Assembly: GCF_030287445.1 (NCBI RefSeq)
Contig: NZ_JASVWB010000004.1
Coordinates: forward strand, 1,364,001 to 1,428,000
DNA length: 64,000 nt
Direction: 5' to 3'
From: Streptomyces sp. ALI-76-A
Lineage (GTDB): Bacteria > Actinomycetota > Actinomycetes > Streptomycetales > Streptomycetaceae
In this document: in pieces, positions 8,181-15,904 of the stretch
Position numbering within the stretch: the first letter of the stretch is position 1
Layout of the letters: each line of letters opens with the position of its first letter
The notes under the pieces: generated by a model
The model's database searches: none
What the model saw: only the letters and a program-made list of their open reading frames with translations
Told to the model about the DNA's origin: nothing
Translations under genes and position numbers: made by a program

Positions 8181-8481
8181 GCGCGCAGCCCGCACCGGAG
8201 CCGACGCCGCGCGCCAGCCGTCGACGGAAGCCGCTGTGGGAGCCGGGCCTGATCCGGTTCCCGGCGCTCTTCTCGACTGGCGCGACAGCCAGCATTTCGA
8301 CCGCTGGCAGGACCGCCCCTGCGCGCTGTGCGACAAGCCCACGCCCATGCGCTCCCACTCCGGGGAGCCCGTGCACAAAGCGTGCGCTGAGGAATGGATC
8401 GCCGCGAACCCCACCGAGGCCCGCCTCGGTCGCTTCGCCTCCGACCAGCCCAAGCGCCGGCGCGACGACGACCACGCCTGA
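8177..8481 (+). pseudogene. small Cys/His zinc-ribbon-like protein, frameshifted
   Basis: Start ATG overlaps the stop of the GGDEF gene (ATGA), so the two were translationally coupled. The first frame gives SAQPAPEPTPRASRRRKPLW then LIRFPALF; near 8268 the coherent sequence moves to another frame (LDWRDSQHFDRWQDRPCALC). That second part holds a likely metal site, CALCDKP...GEPVHKACAEEW (Cys-x2-Cys-x12-His-x2-Cys). It ends at 8481 with a basic tail. Family unknown. A one-base loss is the simplest explanation for the frame change. Confidence 0.5.
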
Positions 8482-8503
8482 ATTCCTCCACCTGGAGGCT
8501 CCC

Positions 8504-8959
8504 TTGAGCAGCACCCAACGCGAGGTCGACCACGCCCTCGCCTACCCCGAGCCGCCCGCCTCCCCGCTCTGGCACCGCCACGGCGCGAAGTCCCGGCCGC
8601 TCACCGACGCCCAGAAGCGACGCAACCGCGAGCTGCTGGATTTCGCGCAGCGCAAGCCCCGCACCACCGCCGCGAAGGAGGACCCGGCCATGTTCACCGA
8701 CCAGAAAGAGGCCCTCGAAGCGGAGGCCCTCGAACTCGCCCCCCGTGACAGCGGACAGAGCGCCGCCGCATCCCTGGTGGTTGCCCAGCAGGCCCGCGAC
8801 AAGGACGACCTCGCTGACCTGCTGGGCGCGCTCGGACTGCCCTGCGGCGAAGACGACCCCGTACGGCTGCTCCCGCACCTCACCACCCACGACGACACCC
8901 CATCTGATGCCCGTCAACGCCTTCACCGCCACCGCCGTCTCCATGCTGAACAACGGTGA
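8504..8959 (+). CDS. hypothetical protein, plasmid-type operon
   Basis: TTG start at 8504 with GGAGG eight bases upstream. The 151-aa product reads STQREVDHALAYPEPPASPL, DAQKRRNRELLDFAQRKPRT and then an acidic helix-rich part (KEALEAEALELAPRDSGQSA, DDLADLLGALGLPCGEDDPV). Its last 18 codons overlap the next gene in another frame; a TGATG at 8905-8909 in a third frame suggests the true end may once have been there. I do not recognise it. Neighbours suggest a coupled operon of small accessory proteins. Confidence 0.45.
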   Translation: MSSTQREVDHALAYPEPPASPLWHRHGAKSRPLTDAQKRRNRELLDFAQRKPRTTAAKEDPAMFTDQKEALEAEALELAPRDSGQSAAASLVVAQQARDKDDLADLLGALGLPCGEDDPVRLLPHLTTHDDTPSDARQRLHRHRRLHAEQR

Positions 8960-9194
8960 CAGCCTCGAGTACGTCCGCGAGACCCTCGGTCTGTCGGAGG
9001 CCGAACTCGCCGACGCCCTCCAGCACGCCAAGATCGCCGAGGCGGTCCAGAACATCGGACTGTCCGCCTCGGAGGCGGACTCGGAGGACAGCACCGGCAC
9101 CCCGGAGTCGGCCGCTCCGGCGCCCGACCAGCACGATGGACGCCCACGGAATCGAGGCCCTGCTCGCGTGGGCGGAGAACCACCCGGCCGCTAG
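8907..9194 (+). CDS. hypothetical small protein with HTH-like segment
   Basis: A 95-aa product from ATG 8907, reading PVNAFTATAVSMLNNGDSLE, then YVRETLGLSEAELADALQHA, which resembles a helix-turn-helix, and an acidic Ser-rich tail (SASEADSEDSTG). A TGATG overlap at its start suggests coupling to the gene before. The last third overlaps the Lsr2-like gene and looks less protein-like, so the natural end may have been earlier. No family recognised. Confidence 0.45.
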   Translation: MPVNAFTATAVSMLNNGDSLEYVRETLGLSEAELADALQHAKIAEAVQNIGLSASEADSEDSTGTPESAAPAPDQHDGRPRNRGPARVGGEPPGR

Positions 9195-9573
9195 CATCCA
9201 CACCCGGGCCGCCCGCGTCCGCAGCGGCCTCGCTGAGCTGACTGAACGCCGCGCTGCCGAGGACGCCCAGCGGGAAGCTGAGGAGCGGGTCGCCAAGGCC
9301 AAGGCCGAGCTGGAAGCTGCGCAGGCGCGGCTGCGTGAGGTGAAGACCGGTGGCCGGACCGCCCCGAACGGCAAAGACGCCACGCTCCTGGCCAATGTCC
9401 CGGCCACGACCCCGGACGCGATCGGTAGGCGCAGCAAGGAGCACCTGGCCGCGATCCGGGAGTGGGCGCGGGCCAACGGCCACCACGTCGCGGACCGGGG
9501 CACTCCAGCCTAGGCTGTCCTGGATGCCTGCGACGCCGCCCACCGCACCAGCAACCTGGCGGAAGCGAGCTGA
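9136..9573 (+). pseudogene. Lsr2-like DNA-binding protein with in-frame amber codon
   Basis: ATG 9136 begins MDAHGIEALLAWAENHPAAS followed by a coiled coil (LTERRAAEDAQREAEERVAK, AKAELEAAQARLREV). The C-terminal motif IREWARANGHHVADRG is the Lsr2 DNA-binding domain, where the family has ...GYxVSxRGRIP; here RGR is RGT. A TAG at 9511-9513 interrupts, but the same frame continues AVLDACDAAHRTSNLAEAS to a TGA at 9571 that overlaps the next ATG (TGATG). The amber therefore replaces a sense codon of the ancestral gene. Lsr2 proteins silence AT-rich foreign DNA; loss of the last helix would likely impair binding. Confidence 0.65.
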
Positions 9574-9917
9574 TGGACGCCATCCCTTTCGCGCTCGACG
9601 GCTACCTGACCGCCGATCCCGTCCCCGGCGAGGACGGCAGGGTTTTGTGGCGGCTGAGCTGCTCGGCCGGCACCGACCACATGGTCGAAGAAGCGCTCAT
9701 CCCCTGCACCACCATGCAGCCGGAGATCGCCCACGCCATGCTCACCGAGCGGCATCCCGGCGACCTGCTGCGCGTCACCGGCCACCTCACCCTCCCCCAT
9801 ACCGCCGACGGCATTACTCTGAAGCGTTCTGCTACACCGCCGATGTCTAACCCTGACCAGCGACGGCCGCCACGTACTGCTCATCGAGTGGACGACCTGC
9901 CGGAACGATTCCCGTAG
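9573..9917 (+). pseudogene. OB-fold-like plasmid protein, copy A, frameshifted
   Basis: Starts in a TGATG overlap with the Lsr2-like gene. It reads MDAIPFALDGYLTADPVPGE, CTTMQPEIAHAMLTERHPGD and LLRVTGHLTLPHTADGITL. The PGDLLRVTGHL segment and strand pattern suggest an OB-fold, as in single-strand-binding-like plasmid proteins. Around 9830 the sensible frame changes to one reading LTLTSDGRHVLLIEWTT, so the listed stop at 9917 is probably post-frameshift. A related gene lies at 26287, sharing CTT, PGDLL and the downstream hairpin/RapZ arrangement. Confidence 0.5.
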
Positions 9918-9977
9918 ACCGTGCCGCTATCCTCACCGCAGTCGTGGCATCACCCCTGGCACAACGCCCCAACCATC

Positions 9978-10019
9978 AGAGCGCCGCGCCTGCGTCATCT
10001 CGGACAGGCGCGGCGCTCT
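9978..10019. terminator. strong GC-rich hairpin
   Basis: Perfect 15-bp inverted repeat AGAGCGCCGCGCCTG with its complement ending at 10019, 12-base loop. It separates the OB-like gene from the RapZ-domain gene. A closely related hairpin stands in the same place at 26832-26874. Confidence 0.7.
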
Positions 10020-10058
10020 GGCGTTCCCGCCCCTTCACCAGCGACCTGTAGGACCTTC

Positions 10059-10352
10059 GTGCGCCCGACCCACCAAATTCGTCTGATCTCGTTCGGCTAC
10101 CTGCACCTGCCCACCGGCCCCGACGGCTCCCCCGTCCCGCCCGCCGCCGACCGGATCGAGGACGTCCGCGACCGGCTCCGTGACCCGGCCGCCGCCCGCG
10201 ACATACTCGACCTCGACGGCCTCGACCGTCGTGTCCAGGATGTAGTCCTCAACACCCTCGGCGCCCGCGAGCTGATTGCCAACCTCGCCGACTACGCCGA
10301 CCTCCCCGTCGGCTCCCGCGGCATCGCCATCGGATGTGCAGGCGGTCTCTAG
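10059..10352 (+). pseudogene. RapZ C-terminal-domain protein, 3'-truncated
   Basis: GTG 10059 after GTAGGA. The 97-aa product reads ISFGYLHLP, PPAADRIEDVRDRLRDPAAA, RVQDVVLNTLGARELIANLA and IAIGCAGG. This is the RapZ/YvcJ C-terminal domain (signatures F/S-FGYxxG-like, DxRxxxDP, IGCxGGxHRS), here without the N-terminal P-loop domain. Full RapZ binds small RNAs and GlcN6P; stand-alone versions occur on Streptomyces mobile elements with unknown role. The conserved GGxHRS is lost: sequence ends GGL followed by the TAG inside a CTAG where a MITE sits. A second copy is at 26910. Confidence 0.65.
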
Positions 10353-10513
10353 TGCCGCGGCAGGCAACGTTTGCCCGTCAAGGAGCGGCGTTTGGTGCGT
10401 GCTCTCGGCGTGCCGGCCGGAAGCCCTCGTACTGGATGTACTTGGGCTTTCGGCCGGTGCGGCGAGAGTGCGTGCCGGGCGTCGCGACGGGGCGAACGTT
10501 GCCTGCCGCGGCA
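10353..10513. mobile_element. MITE-like element, copy 2 (161 bp, inverted)
   Basis: The same terminal repeats as copy 1 (TGCCGCGGCAGGCAACGTT), flanked by CTAG at 10349-10352 and 10514-10517, and in the opposite orientation to copy 1. The interior matches copy 1 over most of its length with scattered substitutions. Confidence 0.8.
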
Positions 10514-10576
10514 CTAGCCACAAGCAACTGTTGCCGGGATTTCAGTGACTGTGGGTATCTGTACGTTCACTCGTTG

Positions 10577-10903
10577 ATGATCGATGAACTTGAGGTGGAA
10601 GCCGGTCCGTTGGCGCGGTGGCAGGTGCATTGGTGCGATCCGCAGCGGAAGGTGTCGTGGTACGCGGCCGATCCGGTGCTGGCGGTCCTGCCGACGCTGA
10701 CGGAGTGGGCGCACGCGCACGGCACGCAACAGGGACAGCCGGTGCTGCTGCGGGACGGGAAGGTGTCGAGCTACTGGGAGAGCTACAACGAGCCGTCCGC
10801 CAACGTTGTTGTGCACGTGAGGCTGGGGCACGGGGGTGAGCTGTTCCGCACGCTGGTGCGCCAGTTTGTCACGGACGGCTGGTCGTACGAGGGCGGCCCT
10901 TAG
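10577..10903 (+). CDS. hypothetical protein
   Basis: A 108-aa frame from ATG 10577: MIDELEVEAGPLARWQVHWC, SWYAADPVLAVLPTLTEWAH, GKVSSYWESYNEPSANVVVH, LFRTLVRQFVTDGWSYEGGP. Composition and third-base GC suggest a real gene. The frame stays open upstream to the MITE, so the N-terminus may have been lost with that insertion. Its stop lies immediately before the terminal repeat of an IS5-family copy. Family unknown. Confidence 0.5.
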   Translation: MIDELEVEAGPLARWQVHWCDPQRKVSWYAADPVLAVLPTLTEWAHAHGTQQGQPVLLRDGKVSSYWESYNEPSANVVVHVRLGHGGELFRTLVRQFVTDGWSYEGGP

Positions 10904-11645
10904 AACTCCTAACAAAGTGAGAGGTTGACCAGTCGGCGCCAGCAGATGATGCCGCAGGCCAGGCTGAGGAAGGCTTCGTGGATGTCGTCGCGGATCTCCC
11001 AGCGGATGCGCAGTCGGCGGAACCAGTGCAGCGTGCAAAGCTCTGCTCGACCACCCAGCGGTGCACGCCCGGTCCGGAACCGTGCTCGACGCCGCGCCGC
11101 GCGATGACCGGGGTGATCCCGAGAGCCCGCACCTGTTTGCGGTACGTGTCGTGGTCGTAGCCGCGGTCGGCGTAGAGCGCGATGGGTCGCTGTCGGGGCC
11201 GTCCGCGCCGGCCGCGTACGGGCGGGACGGCCTGGATCAGGGGGATGAGCTGGGTGACGTAGTTGCGGTTTCCGCCGGTCAGCGATACCGCCAGCGGGAT
11301 GCCGTGCCCTTCGGTGATCAGATGGTGCTTGGAGCCTGTCCGGGCACGGCCGACCGGGCTCGGTCCTGTTCTGGGCCGCCTTTGAGCGCCCTGACGTGTG
11401 AGCCGTCGATCACCGCCCTCGACCAGTCCAGCGCGCCGGCGGCGTTCAGCTCGGCCAGGAGCGACTCGTGCAGACGCTGCCAGACTCCCGCGTCGTTCCA
11501 GTCACGCAGGCGCCGCCAGCAGGTCATGCCGGAGCCGAAGCCCAGCTCCTGGGGCAGGAACTCCCACGGAATGCCGGTGTACAGCACGAACAGGATGCCC
11601 GACAGCACCTTCCGGTCGTCCAGACGCTTGCGGCCGGGGTGATGA
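10904..11645 (-). mobile_element. IS5-family element copy 1, truncated and mutated
   Basis: Starts with the terminal sequence AACTCCTAACAAAGTGAGAG and is nearly identical to the copy at 44087-44991, but in reverse orientation. Homology ends near 11645 inside the transposase start (after TCATCACCCCGGCC), so about 160 bp of the 5' end is missing. The residual first frame (MLSGILFVLYTGIPWEFLPQ...VIDGSHVRALKGGP) ends at 11318. The second frame carries a one-base deletion near 11032, where the other copy has ALLH. Two independent lesions, not mobile by itself. Confidence 0.8.
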
Positions 11646-11782
11646 ATAGGTCAGACGTGCCTTCGATGTGGGGTCCGGCATATTTCGATCGTCGGCGGCG
11701 CGGACGCGGCCGGCATCCGCAGACGGACCGATCGCGGTGAACCGGCACCTGGTACCCGGGGCCCAGGAGGTGGACATGCCGC

Positions 11783-11974
11783 TCAGGCTTCGGGGACGGC
11801 GCCCTCCGCGCGGCCCTCGGAGAACTCCCACCAGGCAAGAGGCAGCCAGTCTCCGTTGACGAAACCGTCGACCGCCGACCCCATCCCGCTGATCGACACC
11901 GTGGTGCCGGGCGGATAGGTGGTGCCGGACAGTCCGGACACGGTGACGAGCAGGGTGCCGAGACGTCGTATCAC
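11783..11974 (-). CDS. small conserved hypothetical protein
   Basis: A 63-aa protein from GTG 11974: VIRRLGTLLVTVSGLSGTTY, PPGTTVSISGMGSAVDGFVN, GDWLPLAWWEFSEGRAEGAV. The GTTYPPGTxVxV...VDGFVxGxWLPLAWWEF pattern is one I associate with short Streptomyces hypothetical proteins of beta-rich (SH3-like) type. It is transcribed away from the zinc dehydrogenase; the two share a 143-bp divergent promoter region. No function known. Confidence 0.55.
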   Translation of the reverse strand: MIRRLGTLLVTVSGLSGTTYPPGTTVSISGMGSAVDGFVNGDWLPLAWWEFSEGRAEGAVPEA

Positions 11975-12117
11975 GGTTCGCGCTCTCTCATTTCCACAGA
12001 GATAACTTTGTGACGACAGTAGACAACTTGTCCGACGGCGCACAACGGGCGGACCATGAGATAGGGCACAAAACACGAGGGCACGACAGCAGCGCTACCG
12101 CGTGGAGGTGCGTGACC

Positions 12118-13257
12118 ATGAAAGCCGTCGTCTACAAGGGACCGTTCGAAGTCGCCATCGAGCAAGTGGAGAAGCCTGGACTCCAGCATCCGAACGACGT
12201 GATCGTCCGCGTGACGTCCACGGCGATCTGCGGCTCCGACCTGCACATGTACGAGGGCCGCACTGCGGCCGAGCCGGGCATAGTCTTCGGCCACGAGAAC
12301 CTCGGGATCATCGAGGAGACCGGGGACGGAGTCTCGTCGCTCAAGCAGGGCGACCGAGTGGTCATGCCCTTCAACGTCGCCTGCGGATTCTGCAAGAACT
12401 GCACGGCCGGCTTCACGGGCTACTGCGTGACCGTAAACCCGGGGTTCGCGGGCGGTGCGTACGGCTACGTCGCGATGGGACCGTTCAGCGGAGGTCAGGC
12501 CGAGTACGTACGGGTGCCGTACGCCGACTTCAACTGTCTGAAGCTCCCCGAGGGCGATGCCAACGAGAGCGACTTCGTCCTGCTCGCCGACATCTTCCCG
12601 ACGGGCTACCACGGGAACGAGCTGGCCGACGTCCGTCCCGGCGAGAGCGTCGCGGTGTACGGCGGCGGGCCGGTCGGCCTGATGGCCGCCTACTCCGCCC
12701 TGCTGCGCGGCGCCCGGAAGGTGTTCGTCGTCGACCGGGTGGCCGAGCGACTGCAGAAGGCCGAGGAGATCGGCGCGATCCCGGTCAACTTCGCTGAGGG
12801 AAATCCGGTGGAGCAGATCCAGGACCAGACGGAGGGAGAAGGCACCGACAAGGGCATCGACGCCGTGGGCTACCAGGCTCAGGCACGCGGCGAGGACCGT
12901 GAGGAGCCGGCAACCGTCCTGAACTCGCTCGTCGAGACGGTGCGGCCGACCGGAGCGCTGGGCATCCCGGGCCTGTACGTCCCCTCCGACCCCGGCGGGC
13001 CGGACGATCAGGCCAAGCGGGGCATGCTGCTCGTGGCCATCGGCAGGCTCTTCGAAAAGGGACTGCGTCTGGGCACCGGCCAGTGCAACGTGAAGCGTTA
13101 CAACCGGCAACTGCGCGACATGATCATCGATGGCCGCGCACGGCCCGGCTTCGTCGTCTCGCACGAGCTGTCGCTGGACGAGGCGCCGCAGGCGTACGAG
13201 AAGTTCGACAAGCGCGTCGAGGGCTACACCAAGGTCGTCCTGCACCCGAGTCGATGA
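12118..13257 (+). CDS. glutathione-independent formaldehyde/zinc alcohol dehydrogenase
   Basis: A 379-aa medium-chain dehydrogenase from ATG 12118 with GGAGG upstream. Catalytic zinc site: AICGSDLHMYEGR (Cys, His) and FGHENLGI (the HE pair); structural-zinc-type cysteines in CGFCKNCTAGFTGYC; NAD-binding VYGGGPVGLMAAYSALLRGA; then VGYQAQARGEDREEPATVLN. The long insert and GxFSGGQAEYVRVP match the formaldehyde dismutase/dehydrogenase (FdhA) subgroup, which oxidises formaldehyde or other aldehydes/alcohols with tightly bound NAD. Intact. Substrate is inferred from subgroup only. Confidence 0.8.
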   Translation: MKAVVYKGPFEVAIEQVEKPGLQHPNDVIVRVTSTAICGSDLHMYEGRTAAEPGIVFGHENLGIIEETGDGVSSLKQGDRVVMPFNVACGFCKNCTAGFTGYCVTVNPGFAGGAYGYVAMGPFSGGQAEYVRVPYADFNCLKLPEGDANESDFVLLADIFPTGYHGNELADVRPGESVAVYGGGPVGLMAAYSALLRGARKVFVVDRVAERLQKAEEIGAIPVNFAEGNPVEQIQDQTEGEGTDKGIDAVGYQAQARGEDREEPATVLNSLVETVRPTGALGIPGLYVPSDPGGPDDQAKRGMLLVAIGRLFEKGLRLGTGQCNVKRYNRQLRDMIIDGRARPGFVVSHELSLDEAPQAYEKFDKRVEGYTKVVLHPSR

Positions 13258-13763
13258 CCTGCTGACGCCATGGCATCGAGCCGCCGGGACAGCGACACCC
13301 TCGTACAGTCGCTGCTGCGCGCAATGCCGATCGCCCTGGCCGCGTACCCGCTGTGGGGCGCGGTCGGGGCGTGAGAGGACGTCAGGCTTGCGACACGGCC
13401 CAGGCCACCGGTGCCCATCTCGGAATCGTCGCCGTCCCCGGCGACCCCGCAGTTCCCGTTCAGCCTGAGCGCGCTGCCGCTTGCGCCGCCGCCGGATCGC
13501 AGGTCGCCAGTTCCGGCACGCGGCCCGGCAATGCCCTGCGCCGTGCTCGCCGTCGCACCGCTCGGCATGTTCGACGTGCCGCCGAAGCCGCCCGGCGCGG
13601 AGACATGCCGACGTCGGCGCCGCAGCCTGGTCTGGGAGGGCGGACCATACATCTCTCAGAGGTCTGCCCACGCCGGTGTGCACTGGCTGTAAATGAGCCG
13701 CTACGCGTCATCGGACACGAAAAGCTGGTGGCGCCCTGTGTGCCGAGGGCTCCACCAGCCTCG
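13258..13763. other. intergenic region
   Basis: About 500 bases after the dehydrogenase. A 34-codon frame at 13269-13373 (MASSRRDSDTLVQSLLRAMP, then IALAAYPLWGAV) could be a one-TM peptide but lacks a ribosome binding site. Longer Pro/Arg-rich frames at 13353-13826 do not look like proteins. Nothing firm here. Confidence 0.35.
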
Positions 13764-13788
13764 GAAGTGATTGCGCCGCAATCACTTC
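13764..13788. terminator. hairpin at the parA 3' end
   Basis: Perfect 12-bp inverted repeat GAAGTGATTGCG / CGCAATCACTTC with a one-base centre. It overlaps the stop of the leftward ParA remnant and could serve the rightward frames too. Confidence 0.55.
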
Positions 13789-14261
13789 ACCGTCGAGTGA
13801 ATCCGAGTGCTTGGGCCACGAGGTAGTAGTCGTCCGTGGCGGACAGGGCAGATTCGGGTGTCAGCTTCGACGGGTTCTCAGTTGCCGGATCGTAGAAGCG
13901 GAGCACCTTTTGTGCGGCGTACGCCTCGGGGTGCGTGGGCTCCGTCGCACAGTAGGCAGCACAAGGTCCTCGTAGGCTTCCTTCGCCTGCTGCTGGCTGT
14001 CGTCGTAGACCGCGCCCTGGTTGCGCGTCGTCGGGCAGTCGACGATGAGGATGTTGGAGAGCTCCGCCGCCGCTCCCGTGACTTCGAACGTGTCCCGGAT
14101 TTCGTCGATCTTGGCTTCCATGCGGGTCAGAGCCCGGAGTTCCTTCCAGCCTGGCTTGACGCAGGCGATGACTTCGTCGGAGGCGACGATTGCGTTGACG
14201 ACGATCAGGCCAAGGTTGCCGGGGCAGTCGATCATGAACCGCCCCGGGTTCGGTAGAGATC
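13787..14261 (-). pseudogene. ParA-family partition ATPase, truncated and frameshifted
   Basis: Reads FMIDCPGNLGLIVVNAIVAS (Walker-B-like D of ParA/MinD), DEVIACVKPGWKELRALTRM and ILIVDCPTTRNQGAVYDDSQ, then DLVLPTVRRSPRTP. Near 13945 a one-base loss shifts the frame; the true C-terminus continues EAYAAQKVLRFYDPATENPS and DDYYLVAQALGFTRR to a TGA at 13787. The N-terminal half with Walker A is absent, cut by the IS3 transposase end at 14262. ParA proteins segregate plasmids, so this is another hint of an integrated plasmid-type element. Confidence 0.75.
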
Positions 14262-14489
14262 TCAGATTGCGGTTGTGACCTTGGGTTTCGTGGATTTCAT
14301 GTAGTGGTTGGTCTCGTACTCGACGGGCGGGACGTGGCCTATTTCGCCGTGGAGTCGGCGGTGGCAGTACCAGTCGATCCACTCGGCGGTGGCGAGTTCG
14401 ACCTGGGAGAGTGTCTTCCAGGGCCGGCCGGGTTTGATCAGCCCGGTTTTGAACAGGCCGATCGTCGATTCCATCAGGGCGTTGACGCT
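14262..14489 (-). pseudogene. IS3-family transposase, C-terminal piece
   Basis: Encodes NALMESTIGLFKTGLIKPGR then WIDWYCHRRLHGEIGHVPP, the end of the IS3 OrfB core with the catalytic Glu. The preceding part, up to ...GSVGDAYD, is found 2.6 kb away at 17113-17640 on the same strand. Between them lie two IS110-family transposase genes. One IS3 gene was evidently split by those insertions. Confidence 0.75.
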
Positions 14490-14499
14490 CCTATAGTTG

Positions 14500-15570
14500 T
14501 CAACTCGCCGCGGAGGCCCTCCGTGGGGCCGGTCGAAGCAGGTGGTAGACCTCGCGGATCACGTAGCGCTTGAGGCATCTGATGATCTCGCGTTTCGTCT
14601 TGCCCTCAGCGGTGCGGCGGGCGACGTAGTCGATCGTGGGCTGGTGGAACCGCATTCGGACGATGACGGTTCTGTAGATCGCGGCGTTCAGCTGGCGGTG
14701 GCCACCGTGGTTGATGCGATGTCTGCCGCCGGTCATGCCGGAGCCGGTGGGCACGGGAGCGGTGCCCGCGAGCTTGGCGAGGGCGGCCTCAGACTTGATC
14801 CGCTCGGGGTTGTCGCCGGTCACGGCGAGGATCTCCGCGGCTGTGTCCACGCCGATACCGAAGGGCTCGAGCAGTTGCGGGGCGACCCGCTGGACCAGGC
14901 CGCCGATCATCTTCGTCAGTTCCTTGGCCTCGGCGTCCAGGTACTGCCACCGCTTGGCGAGCGTCCGCAGGGTGTGCCGAAGGGCGTCCTCGGGTCCTTC
15001 CAGACGGCGAGGACGCAGAGCTGCCAGCTGCCGCGCCAGGCTGATCTGTGTCTTGCCGGCAGTCTCCCGGCGCAGGGCGTCCGAGGCATGGACGAGTATC
15101 GCCTTGATGGTGACCATCGCCGCCGCCCGCTGTTCAACGGCTTGGTCATGGGCGATCTTGAGCTGGCGGATCATCTCGGCCTCGCCGTCGGCGGTCTTCG
15201 GCGTGGCCGTCGCGAACCCGGCCAGCACGGCGCGGGCGGCGTTCTCGGCGTCCAGGGTGTCGGACTTTCCGTTCATGCGCCGCAGCCGCCGGTCCGGGCG
15301 TCCGGCCTCGACCACCTTGTGGCCGGCCCTGCGCAGGAATGAGGTCAACGTGGCGCCGTAGGAGCCGGTGCCCTCGATCCCGAAGGCCAGGACGTTACCG
15401 AACGAGCCTGCCCAGTCCGCCAGTTGCTGGAAGCCACCGGTGTCGGTGGGAATCGTGAGGGTGGCCAGGATTCCGCCGATTGTGTCCATCACCGCTGCAA
15501 CGTGCACGTGCTTGTGCGTGTCGACGCCGATCACGACGTGCCCGGATCTGGGTTGCTCGCTGGTCTGCAC
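14500..15570 (-). CDS. IS110-family transposase (DEDD), copy A
   Basis: A 356-aa protein from GTG 15570 with AAGGAA upstream. The N-terminal RuvC-like DEDD domain begins VIGVDTHKHVHVAAV and continues FGIEGTGSYGATLTSFL and KSDTLDAENAARAVL. The C-terminal transposase_20 domain follows a coiled-coil region: GIGVDTAAEILAVTGDNPER, then KLAGTAPVPTGSGMTGGRHR with its conserved Ser, and HRQLNAAIYRTVI. IS110 enzymes recombine using a bridge RNA and give no terminal inverted repeats. Intact. It shares the 335-bp upstream region with a second, divergent IS110 gene. Confidence 0.85.
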   Translation of the reverse strand: MQTSEQPRSGHVVIGVDTHKHVHVAAVMDTIGGILATLTIPTDTGGFQQLADWAGSFGNVLAFGIEGTGSYGATLTSFLRRAGHKVVEAGRPDRRLRRMNGKSDTLDAENAARAVLAGFATATPKTADGEAEMIRQLKIAHDQAVEQRAAAMVTIKAILVHASDALRRETAGKTQISLARQLAALRPRRLEGPEDALRHTLRTLAKRWQYLDAEAKELTKMIGGLVQRVAPQLLEPFGIGVDTAAEILAVTGDNPERIKSEAALAKLAGTAPVPTGSGMTGGRHRINHGGHRQLNAAIYRTVIVRMRFHQPTIDYVARRTAEGKTKREIIRCLKRYVIREVYHLLRPAPRRASAAS

Positions 15571-15904
15571 GGAGTTCCTTCCGGTCGATAGCGTGGAGTT
15601 CACGCTGTCGCCGGTCGGACGGACAGGACTGTCACGGGGACGCTTTGGCGAGTCGGCTCCAGGCTCCTGACTTGTTGAATGGAGCCCAGATGCTCGGTCT
15701 GCAGCCGTAGCGTCCAGGGTGTCGGTCGGCACGGGCCCGCAGTGCTCCTTGCCGCCCTCGGGCTGGCTCACTGATAGCGTGCCGCCGCCGGCCGACACCC
15801 GCGCGGTGTGGCTCGACAGAGGCATGAAGGTGACACGGTGACTTCAAGTCAGGGTGCCCACCGCACTCCCCTTCCTGTCTCATCGAGTGCGAGGGCACCA
15901 GCCT
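15571..15904. other. head-to-head IS110 upstream regions (candidate bridge RNA)
   Basis: The 334 bases between two divergent IS110 transposase starts contain no gene. In IS110-group elements the bridge RNA is encoded in the non-coding end next to the transposase start, so one or both RNAs may lie here. I cannot fold the RNA or identify the guide loops by eye. Confidence 0.35.

Noticed and set aside
13269..13373. A 34-codon membrane peptide after the zinc dehydrogenase
   Set aside because: No ribosome binding site and no second copy; left as a remark in the intergenic entry.
11971..13683. A 570-codon minus-strand frame opposite the zinc dehydrogenase
   Set aside because: No domain, biased composition; the plus strand carries all dehydrogenase motifs.
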